From the NCBI RefSeq assembly GCF_003667505.1, contig NZ_RCVJ01000136.1:1-64000 (forward strand): a stretch of DNA of 64,000 nt, read 5' to 3'. How positions within the stretch are numbered: the first letter of the stretch is position 1; every line of letters begins with the position of its first letter. The position numbers and the translations under genes were made by a program. Origin of the DNA: Micromonospora sp. BL4. Its GTDB lineage: Bacteria > Actinomycetota > Actinomycetes > Mycobacteriales > Micromonosporaceae. The notes under the pieces were generated by a model. The model worked only from the letters and a program-made list of their open reading frames with translations, had not been told where the DNA came from and ran no database searches. Positions 7,911-14,956 of this stretch are shown one piece after another.

Positions 7911-9151
7911 GGCAGCCAGGCGGCCAACCGGAAGTCACCCCCGTCGTCCCGGCCGTACGCCAACCGGCCGCCGGCGAGGGTGACCCGCTCGGTGATGCCC
8001 ACCAGGCCGGTGCCGGCGCCCGGTAGCGCAACCTCGGTCGGGGTGCCCACCGGCCACCGGTTGCTGATCGCCACGGTCAGCCCGGCTCCCGGACCGCCGG
8101 CTAGATCCACGGTGACGGCCGCGCCGGCCGCGTGCTTGCGGGCGTTGGTCAGCCCCTCCTGCACGATCCGGTACGCGGCCCGCCCCAACGCCACCGGCAC
8201 GTCCTGGGCCGCGGCGACGCTGTCGGTGACGTTCACCCGCACCCCGGCCGCCCGCGACTCGGCGATCAGGGCGGGCAGGTCGGCGAGGGTGGGCTGCGGA
8301 GGCTCCGGGGCCTCGCCGTCGCCCTCCGCCCGGAGCACGCCGATCACCTCGCGCAGGTCCTGAAGAGCGGCATGTGCGCTGCCCCGGATCACCCCGGCCG
8401 CCCGGGCCACCTCGTCCGCGGGCGCGTCCGGGCGGAATTCCAACGCGCCGGCGTGCAGGCTGAGCAGCGAGATCCGGTGGGCCAGCACGTCGTGCATCTC
8501 CCGGGCGATCCGGGTGCGCTCGAGGTGGCGGGCCTGAGCGACCCGCAACTGCTGCTCCGCCTCGGCGCGCTCGGCCCGCTCGCGCAGCGACACGATCAAC
8601 TGACGGCGGGCCCGGACGAACATCCCCCAGGCCAGCACGGCGAAGCTGAGCACCACGCCCCACGACGCGGTGGCCCAGTACGACATGTTCGGATCCGGGC
8701 GCAGCCAACTGAAGACCATGTTGGTGACCAGGCCGGCACCGGTGACCGCGATCGCGACGGCCGTCCGCCGGTGCACCACCACGGTGAAGTAGAGGATCAC
8801 CAACGGGATTGCGGCGGCCATCGAGAACAGCGTCAGCGGTGTGGTGGCCACCACCAGCCCGAGCGGCCACCGACGGCGCAACCAGAGCAGCCCGCAGCAG
8901 ACCAACCCGATCAGGGCGTCGGCGCCGGTCATCCAGCCGTGCGGGAGCGGCGTGGTCATCGACGGGTCGGGCGACAGGGCGTCGGCTGTGGCGAAGAGCA
9001 CCCAGAGCAGGGAGACCAGGAAGGCCAGCGTGTCGACCGCCCAGTCCCTGGTGGTGCGGCGCGGCCGGCGGGTCGCCGCGGCCGGGTTGGCCGCGTCGGC
9101 CAGCGCCCCGGGCAGCAGCCAGGGGTGTTCCGGCACGGCGAGGCTGGTCAC
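7898..9151 (-). CDS. NarL-type sensor histidine kinase
   Basis: A 417-residue HisKA_3 kinase. The N-terminal 180 residues contain several hydrophobic segments (about 4-6 membrane spans), with almost no extracellular domain, as in intramembrane-sensing kinases. The phosphoacceptor is His220 in REMHDVLAH. The HATPase domain shows the N-box EGLTNARKHA and the G-box GTGLVGITERV. Kinases of this layout commonly sense membrane stress or the state of a neighbouring ABC exporter. It starts 132 bp from the divergent ABC ATPase gene, which supports a sensing-and-export module. Confidence 0.93.
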   Translation of the reverse strand: MTSLAVPEHPWLLPGALADAANPAAATRRPRRTTRDWAVDTLAFLVSLLWVLFATADALSPDPSMTTPLPHGWMTGADALIGLVCCGLLWLRRRWPLGLVVATTPLTLFSMAAAIPLVILYFTVVVHRRTAVAIAVTGAGLVTNMVFSWLRPDPNMSYWATASWGVVLSFAVLAWGMFVRARRQLIVSLRERAERAEAEQQLRVAQARHLERTRIAREMHDVLAHRISLLSLHAGALEFRPDAPADEVARAAGVIRGSAHAALQDLREVIGVLRAEGDGEAPEPPQPTLADLPALIAESRAAGVRVNVTDSVAAAQDVPVALGRAAYRIVQEGLTNARKHAAGAAVTVDLAGGPGAGLTVAISNRWPVGTPTEVALPGAGTGLVGITERVTLAGGRLAYGRDDGGDFRLAAWLPWPA

Positions 9152-9283
9152 GAGGCAATGCTAGGCAGCCGACCGGCACCGCGACCAGCTACCAAAGTCG
9201 AGACCCAGACGTCGACCAAGGTCGGTGCGGCGCCGACCGGTGGCCGCAGCGGATGGCCGGGCGGCGCGGGCAGGCTCGACGAC

Positions 9284-10180
9284 ATGATCACCGTGGAGAA
9301 CCTCACCAAGCGATACGGGCCACACCCGGCGGTGGACGACGTGTCGTTCCAGTGCGAGCCGGGCACGGTCACCGGCTTCCTCGGCCCGAACGGCGCCGGC
9401 AAGTCCACCACCATGCGGATGATCTGCGGGCTCACCGCACCGACCGCCGGCCACGCCACCGTCTCCGGGCGCCCCTACCGGGAGCTGCCCAACCCGGGGC
9501 GGGAGGTGGGCGTGCTGCTGGACGCCTCCGCCCAGCACGCCGGGCGGACCGGGCGCGAGGCGCTGACGCTGTCCGCGTACACCATGGGGTTGGACCGGCG
9601 GGAGGTCGCCGCGAAGCTCGACCTGGTCGGGCTGAACGCGGTGGCCGCCAAGCGTCGGGTCCGGGCGTACTCGTTGGGCATGCGCCAGCGGCTCGGCCTG
9701 GCACACGCGCTGCTCGGTGACCCCCGGGTGCTGATCCTCGACGAGCCGGCGAACGGCCTGGACCCGGAGGGGATCTTCTGGATGCGCGGCCTGCTGCGCG
9801 ACTTCGCCGACCGGGGCGGCACCGTGCTGCTCTCCTCCCACCTGCTGCGCGAGGTGGAGGCGGTCGCGGACCGGCTGGTGGTTATCGGGGGCGGCCGGAT
9901 CGTGGCCCAGGGCAACAAGGACGAACTGCTCGCCGGCGGCGGCACGCTGGTCCGGGCCCGCGACGGCGCGGCGCTGCGCCGGGCGCTGGACGCGGCCGGC
10001 CTGACCGCGGCCGACAGCACCGACGGGCTGCTGGTGCAGGCCGACGCCGAGGCGGTCGGCCAGGCCGCCGCGAACGCGGGCGTCGCGCTCGCCGAGCTGC
10101 GCCCCGCCGACGGCGGTGGCCTGGAACAGCTCTTCCTCACCCTGACCGCCGGCGAATCCACCAAGGAGGCCGTCCGATGA
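9284..10180 (+). CDS. ABC transporter ATP-binding protein
   Basis: A 298-residue ATPase of the BcrA/DrrA-like export group. It has the Walker A GPNGAGKST, the signature YSLGMRQRL, and the Walker B VLILDEPANGLDP, followed by a C-terminal accessory segment. It pairs with the permease encoded next (ATGA overlap). The ATG at 9284 was chosen because MITVENLTKRYG is the canonical family start. The divergent two-component system suggests drug- or lipid-induced expression. Substrate unknown. Confidence 0.93.
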   Translation: MITVENLTKRYGPHPAVDDVSFQCEPGTVTGFLGPNGAGKSTTMRMICGLTAPTAGHATVSGRPYRELPNPGREVGVLLDASAQHAGRTGREALTLSAYTMGLDRREVAAKLDLVGLNAVAAKRRVRAYSLGMRQRLGLAHALLGDPRVLILDEPANGLDPEGIFWMRGLLRDFADRGGTVLLSSHLLREVEAVADRLVVIGGGRIVAQGNKDELLAGGGTLVRARDGAALRRALDAAGLTAADSTDGLLVQADAEAVGQAAANAGVALAELRPADGGGLEQLFLTLTAGESTKEAVR

Positions 10181-10974
10181 CCACCACCACCGCGCCCGCC
10201 GCCGGCGCCGTCGCGCCCCGGCAGCACGCTCCGGTACGCCGCCCGTCGCTGCTCCGGCTCACCGCCGTGGAGCTGCGCAAACTCGTCGACACCCGGGCCG
10301 GCCGCTGGCTGCTGATCACCATCGGCCTGATCGCCGCCGTGGTCGTCACCCTCCAGTTGATCTACGCCAACGACGCCGACCAGACGTTCTCCAACTTCTT
10401 CGTCCCCTCGCTGCTGCCGGTGGGAGTGCTGCTGCCGGTGCTCGGCATCCTCTCCATCACCAGCGAGTGGTCGCAACGGACCGCCCTCACCACGTACGCC
10501 CTGGTGCCCCGCCGCGAGCGGGTGGTGACCGCGAAGCTGGTCGCGGTCATGGTGGCGGCACTCGGTTCGGTGCTGGCCAGCCTCGCCCTCGCCGCCGTCG
10601 GGACGCTGGTGGCCTCCGCCACCGGGGGCGCGGGCAACTGGCAGCTCGACGGGTCGCTGATCGTGAACGCGGTGATCCTCCAGGTCACCAGCGTGCTGAT
10701 GGGTGCCGCCTTCGGTCTGCTGCTGCTCAACCCGCCGCTGGCGATCGTCGGCTACTTCCTGCTGCCCACCGTCTGGGGGGTGCTGGGTGAGATGGTCCGG
10801 CCCCTGCGCGGCCCGTCCGAGTGGCTGGACACCAGCAAGACCATGGAACCGCTGTTCAGCAGCGACGCGCTCACCGGCGAGCAGTGGGGGCGGATCGTGG
10901 TGTCCCTGCTGGTCTGGATGGTTCTCCCGCTGGCCGCCGGCCTGTTCCGGACGCTGCGCCGCGAGGTGTCCTGA
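10177..10974 (+). CDS. ABC-2 type transporter permease
   Basis: A 265-residue integral membrane protein with a cytoplasmic N-terminus followed by about six hydrophobic segments (for example LLITIGLIAAVVVTLQLI near 45-62 and the final VSLLVWMVLPLAAGLF). This is the layout of the ABC-2 permeases paired with BcrA-like ATPases. Its start overlaps the ATPase stop (ATGA), so the two subunits are coupled. Together they probably export a hydrophobic compound across the membrane. Confidence 0.9.
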   Translation: MTTTTAPAAGAVAPRQHAPVRRPSLLRLTAVELRKLVDTRAGRWLLITIGLIAAVVVTLQLIYANDADQTFSNFFVPSLLPVGVLLPVLGILSITSEWSQRTALTTYALVPRRERVVTAKLVAVMVAALGSVLASLALAAVGTLVASATGGAGNWQLDGSLIVNAVILQVTSVLMGAAFGLLLLNPPLAIVGYFLLPTVWGVLGEMVRPLRGPSEWLDTSKTMEPLFSSDALTGEQWGRIVVSLLVWMVLPLAAGLFRTLRREVS

Positions 10975-10976
10975 CC

Positions 10977-11726
10977 ATGGACGTCGCCGGTCACCGACCC
11001 CGCACCGTGGTCAGCGGCGGCCCGCTGGAGCTGGCAGTCCTGTGGGGCGGCTTCCCGCTGCTCGGCGCCGGCGCCGGATGGCTCCTCGCGGCGGCGACGG
11101 GCTGGCTCGTCCGGCTGCCCTGGGTGCCGTTCAGCGGCCTGGTGGAGTGGCTGGACCGGTTGCCCGAGCCGCAGGCCACCGTCGGCACGATCACGGTGGG
11201 CGTCCTGGCCGGTCTGGTCATCGCCGGGATCGGCACCGCCGAACGGCTGATCGTCACCGTCGACGCGGCGCAGGTCCGGCTGCGCCGCTCCGATCAGGAC
11301 CGGACCGTCGCACGGGCCGACACCCGCGTGGTCTTCCTCGCCGACAAGCACCTCGTGCTGCTCGACACCGACGGCGCGGAACTCGTCCGGGAGCCGACGG
11401 ACCTGCCGGCCACCCAACTGGCTGCGGCGTTCCGCGCACACGGCTGGGGCTGGGCGGACGGCGATCCGCACCGGCCGGCGTACCGGCTGTGGGTGCCCGA
11501 CCTGCCCGGGCTGCCCGCCGGCGCGGACGCCCTGCTGCGGGCCCGCGAGCGGGCGATCCAGCGGGATCGCCGCGACGATGCCCGGGAGCTGCGGCGGGAG
11601 TTGGGCCGGATCGGGGTGGTGCTGCGCGACGAGGACAAGCGGCAGTACTGGCGGCTGACCGGGCGGGCGGTCACCCCCGGGGCGGAGGAGCCGACTTCGG
11701 CCGAGCGGGGGCCGGACGGGCGGTAG
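10977..11726 (+). CDS. YqeB-like membrane protein
   Basis: A 249-residue protein with two predicted membrane spans (about residues 17-42 and 68-86) followed by a soluble domain. The soluble part begins ERLIVTVDAAQVRLRR and TRVVFLADKHLVLLDTDG, a beta-rich PH-like pattern seen in the actinobacterial YqeB family. The C-terminal third is helical and strongly charged (RERAIQRDRRDDARELRRE). It begins 2 bp after the ABC permease stop codon, so it is likely the third gene of that operon. Its role in the transporter is unknown, and the family name is from memory. Confidence 0.65.
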   Translation: MDVAGHRPRTVVSGGPLELAVLWGGFPLLGAGAGWLLAAATGWLVRLPWVPFSGLVEWLDRLPEPQATVGTITVGVLAGLVIAGIGTAERLIVTVDAAQVRLRRSDQDRTVARADTRVVFLADKHLVLLDTDGAELVREPTDLPATQLAAAFRAHGWGWADGDPHRPAYRLWVPDLPGLPAGADALLRARERAIQRDRRDDARELRRELGRIGVVLRDEDKRQYWRLTGRAVTPGAEEPTSAERGPDGR

Positions 11727-11732
11727 CGTCAG

Positions 11733-11750
11733 TCCCAGGAGATCCTGGGA
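11733..11750 (+). promoter_or_regulatory. perfect palindrome over the SOUL gene ribosome-binding site
   Basis: TCCCAGGA-GA-TCCTGGGA is an 18-bp palindrome ending 7 bp before the ATG at 11758. Each arm contains a Shine-Dalgarno-like purine run (AGGAG, GGGAG). It could be a dimeric repressor site, or in RNA a hairpin that hides the ribosome-binding site. Confidence 0.5.
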
Positions 11751-11757
11751 GCGCGCG

Positions 11758-12321
11758 ATGACCGAGCAGCAGCCGTACCGGGTGGTGTCTCGACACCCCG
11801 GCTTCGAGCTGCGCCGGTACCCGGCCCACCTGGTGGCCGAGATGCAGATCCAGGCGTCGTTCACCCGGGCCCCGATGGAGGCGTTCCGGCCGTTGGCCGC
11901 CTACATCGGGGGCGCCAACCGGGCCCGGCACCCGATCGGGATGACCGCTCCCGTGATGCAGGAGGCCACCGGCACCGAGAAGATCGCGATGACCGCTCCG
12001 GTGGTCCAGGAGGAGGGCGAGCAGCCGGGCGCGTACCTGGTCCAGTTCGTCATGCCGGCCGGCTTCACCGCCGCCACCCTGCCCGAGCCGGTGGACCCCC
12101 GGGTGCGGATCCGGGAGGTCCCGGCGCAGCTCGCGGCGGCGATGCGCTTCTCCGGACGGTGGACGGAGAAGGCGTTCGGCGAGCGGGCCACCATGCTCGG
12201 CCGGTCGGTCACCGCGGCGGGGCTGCAACCCACCGGGGCCATCCGGTACGCCCGGTTCGACCCGCCGTGGAAGCCGTGGTTCCTGCGCCGCAACGAGGTC
12301 GTGCTGCCGGTGGTGGAGTGA
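11758..12321 (+). CDS. SOUL family heme-binding protein
   Basis: A 187-residue protein of the SOUL/HBP23-like family. The diagnostic start YRVVSRHPGFELRRYPAHLVAE (an 'E-hR-Y' segment) is present, as are paired repeats of the motif IGMTAPV and IAMTAPVV at about residues 61-68 and 76-83. SOUL proteins bind heme or porphyrin and are cytoplasmic here because no signal peptide is seen. The family length is about 180-210 residues. A perfect palindrome overlaps its ribosome-binding site, suggesting dedicated control, and it lies 31 bp behind the YqeB-like gene. Confidence 0.9.
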   Translation: MTEQQPYRVVSRHPGFELRRYPAHLVAEMQIQASFTRAPMEAFRPLAAYIGGANRARHPIGMTAPVMQEATGTEKIAMTAPVVQEEGEQPGAYLVQFVMPAGFTAATLPEPVDPRVRIREVPAQLAAAMRFSGRWTEKAFGERATMLGRSVTAAGLQPTGAIRYARFDPPWKPWFLRRNEVVLPVVE

Positions 12322-12342
12322 GGCGGGCCGAGCAGCGGCCGA

Positions 12343-12371
12343 TTGACCTTCGTCGTTTTCAGGAGTAACAG
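12343..12371 (+). promoter_or_regulatory. candidate sigma-70-type promoter for the amino-acid permease
   Basis: TTGACC at 12343-12348 and TAACAG at 12366-12371 are separated by 17 bp. A small GC hairpin (12382-12401) follows in the leader, and GGAAGGAGG lies before the ATG at 12417. Confidence 0.4.
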
Positions 12372-12416
12372 TGACGGCACGGACCGCGCGGGGGCGCGGT
12401 CGGAAGGAGGACGACG

Positions 12417-13895
12417 ATGACCTCCACGGGTGCCAGTTCCGGCGGCAGCGGGGTGTTCCGTCGCAAGCCGGTCGAGGACATCGCGGACGCGAGCGAGGAG
12501 GGCCTGTCCCGCTCGCTCGGGCTGTGGCAGCTCACCGCCATCGGGGTGGGCGGCATCATCGGCGCCGGCATCTTCGCCCTGGCGGGCGCCGTGGCCAACG
12601 AAACCGCCGGCCCGGCGGTGCTGGTGTCGTTCCTCATCGCCGGCCTCGCCAGCGCCGCCGCCGCGCTGTCCTACGCCGAGTTCGCCGGCATGATCCCCAA
12701 GGCCGGCTCGGCCTACACCTACGGGTACGCGGTGCTCGGCGAGGCGGTCGGCTGGTTCATCGGCTGGGACCTGTTGCTGGAGTACACCGCGATCGTCGCG
12801 GTGGTGGCGATCGGCATCTCCGGCTACTTCGGTTTCCTCGTCGGCGAGTTGGGCGCGGAGCTGCCGGCCTGGATGCTCGGCGCCCCGGGCACCGGGGACG
12901 GCCACGTCGTCGACCTCTTCGCGGTGGCGCTCTGCCTGCTCATCGCGTTCCTGCTCAACCAGGGCATCAAGACCGCCGCCCGGTTCGAGACCTTCGTGGT
13001 CGGGCTGAAGGTGGCCGTCGTCCTGCTGGTGATCGTGGTCGGCTTCTTCCACATCCGTACGGCGAACTACTCGCCGTTCTTCCCGTTCGGGTTGAGCGGG
13101 GCGTTCACCGGCGCGGCCACCGTCTTCTTCGCCGTCTTCGGCTACGACGCGATGAGCACCGCGGCCGAGGAGTCCCGGGACGCCCGTCGCCACATGCCGA
13201 AGGCGATCATCTGGTCGCTGGTCATCTCGATGGTGCTGTACGTGCTGGCCACCTTGGTGCTGACCGGGATGCAGAACTACCGGAACATCGACGCGGAGAG
13301 CGGCTTCTCCTCGGCGTTCGAGTCGGTCGGCCTGTCCGGGCTGGCCAGCGTGATCGCGGTCGGCGCCATCATCGGGATCCTGACCGTCATGTTCACCTTC
13401 ATGCTGGGCGTGACCCGGGTGTGGTTCTCGATGAGCCGTGACGGGCTGCTGCCGGCGTGGTTCAGCAAGCTGCATCCGGTCCGCCGGGTGCCCACCCGGG
13501 TCACCTGGATCGTCGGTGGGGCCTCCGCGCTGATCGCCGGCTTCCTGCCGATCCGGGAGGCGGCGGAGCTGACCAACATCGGCATCCTGCTCGCCTTCGT
13601 GGTGGTCTGCATCGCGGTGATCGTGCTGCGCTACCGCCGACCGGACGCGCCGCGTACCTTCCGGCTGCCGGGGATGCCGGTGGTGCCGGCGGCCGGCGCG
13701 CTCTTCTCGGTCTGGCTGATCACCTACCTGGCCCCGGAGACCTGGCTGCGCTTCGCCGTCTGGTTCGTGATCGGCCTGCTGATCTACGCCTTCTACGGTT
13801 ACCGGCGCTCCGCGCTCGCCGGCCGCCCGCCGGCGGGACCGGCCGGGCCCTCCGAACCGAGCGGCCGGAGCGGCCCCGACGGATCGGCGCGGTAG
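12417..13895 (+). CDS. APC family amino-acid permease
   Basis: A 492-residue transporter with about 12 hydrophobic spans. The signature of the APC superfamily, IGVGGIIGAGIF, is at residues 41-52, with ALSYAEFAGMIPKAGSAYTY following in TM3. The protein resembles the YfnA/cationic amino-acid transporter (CAT) branch, so the likely substrates are basic or branched amino acids, brought in with proton symport. A very good ribosome-binding site (GGAAGGAGG) precedes the ATG. The last 97 bp overlap, tail to tail, the 3' end of the convergent membrane-protein gene; this segment encodes a disordered Gly/Pro/Ser tail in both proteins. Confidence 0.92.
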   Translation: MTSTGASSGGSGVFRRKPVEDIADASEEGLSRSLGLWQLTAIGVGGIIGAGIFALAGAVANETAGPAVLVSFLIAGLASAAAALSYAEFAGMIPKAGSAYTYGYAVLGEAVGWFIGWDLLLEYTAIVAVVAIGISGYFGFLVGELGAELPAWMLGAPGTGDGHVVDLFAVALCLLIAFLLNQGIKTAARFETFVVGLKVAVVLLVIVVGFFHIRTANYSPFFPFGLSGAFTGAATVFFAVFGYDAMSTAAEESRDARRHMPKAIIWSLVISMVLYVLATLVLTGMQNYRNIDAESGFSSAFESVGLSGLASVIAVGAIIGILTVMFTFMLGVTRVWFSMSRDGLLPAWFSKLHPVRRVPTRVTWIVGGASALIAGFLPIREAAELTNIGILLAFVVVCIAVIVLRYRRPDAPRTFRLPGMPVVPAAGALFSVWLITYLAPETWLRFAVWFVIGLLIYAFYGYRRSALAGRPPAGPAGPSEPSGRSGPDGSAR

Positions 13896-14866
13896 CCCAG
13901 CGCGGGCGGCCAGGCCAGCAGCAACCCCATCCCGAGCCCGGCGAGCAACCCGATCAGCGAGTACAGCACGTCGGAGTCGGCGGCGTTGATCGGGCTGTTG
14001 CCGGCCAACGCCGTGAACATCGCGCCGACCGGCAGCAGCACGATCATGACGATGGCCACCACCAGCAGCAACACCGTCGGACCCACCAGCGCGGCGAGGG
14101 CGGCCACCGCGTGACGCCGCCACGACGGCCGCCCACCAGGCCAGTCCCACGCCAGCAGGGTGACCCCGGTCAGCAGCACCGCCCCGAGGGCCAGCTCCGG
14201 CAGGGCCCGCGGGCCGGGCGGGATCGTCCGGATCAGTCCGACGCCGGCCACGGCCGCCACGCCGAGCCCGGCCGCCAGCACGCAGCGGGCCCGGGTCCGG
14301 GCCGGGGCCGCCGCCAGGGCCGCGCCGATGGTCAGGGCGACCAGCAGCACGCCGGTGGCGAAGGCCGCCGGGTTCAGCTCGGGCTCCCGGTCGGTCGGTG
14401 ACTCGATGCCGGTGGCCACCATCGTCAGCACCCCGGCCACGCAGGCCGCGCCGGTCAGCGCCCACCGGTCCGTACCCGCGCCGGTTGCGTCGCGCTCCCG
14501 CCACCACGGGACCGCCGCCACCGCGCCGAGCACCGCGCAGCCGACGGCGGCGAGCAGCACCGTCGGCCCCGCACCGGTCGGGTCGGCCCGGTCGATCGTC
14601 ACGTCGGCGGCGAGCCAGAGACCGCCGAGCAGCACCGCCGGCCCGGTCCACCGCAGGCGCCCCCGGCCGGCCAGCACCAGCCCGAGGACCACCGCGACGA
14701 TCGCCGTGAACCGCAGGTCCCGTGCCCAGTAGGCGTTGTTGCCCGGCAGCCGCTCGGACCAGGGGCCGATCGGCTCGGTGAGTGGTTGCAGCACCGTCAT
14801 GCCGATCGCCCAGAGCAGCGCGGCGGCGGCGGACAGGAGCAGCCCGACCGGGCGCGCGGATCGCAT
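13799..14866 (-). CDS. multi-spanning membrane protein, function unknown
   Basis: A 355-residue protein with about ten hydrophobic segments and short loops. One conserved-looking exposed region is LTEPIGPWSERLPGNNAYWARDLRF (quoted residues 29-48 only in part: the key features are the P-W-S and N-N-A-Y-W motifs). No transport or enzymatic motif is seen. I recall similar proteins in Micromonosporaceae only as hypotheticals. Its C-terminal 32 codons are antisense to the permease gene. Start is ATG with no strong ribosome-binding site. Confidence 0.65.
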   Translation of the reverse strand: MRSARPVGLLLSAAAALLWAIGMTVLQPLTEPIGPWSERLPGNNAYWARDLRFTAIVAVVLGLVLAGRGRLRWTGPAVLLGGLWLAADVTIDRADPTGAGPTVLLAAVGCAVLGAVAAVPWWRERDATGAGTDRWALTGAACVAGVLTMVATGIESPTDREPELNPAAFATGVLLVALTIGAALAAAPARTRARCVLAAGLGVAAVAGVGLIRTIPPGPRALPELALGAVLLTGVTLLAWDWPGGRPSWRRHAVAALAALVGPTVLLLVVAIVMIVLLPVGAMFTALAGNSPINAADSDVLYSLIGLLAGLGMGLLLAWPPALGYRADPSGPLRPLGSEGPAGPAGGRPASAERR

Positions 14867-14956
14867 CCGTGGACCGTAGCGCTGCGAGGGCCGCGGCGGC
14901 GGCCCTCGCAGCGGGACGGGTCATCCGGCGAAAGCGCCGATCGCCGACCGGGCGGG

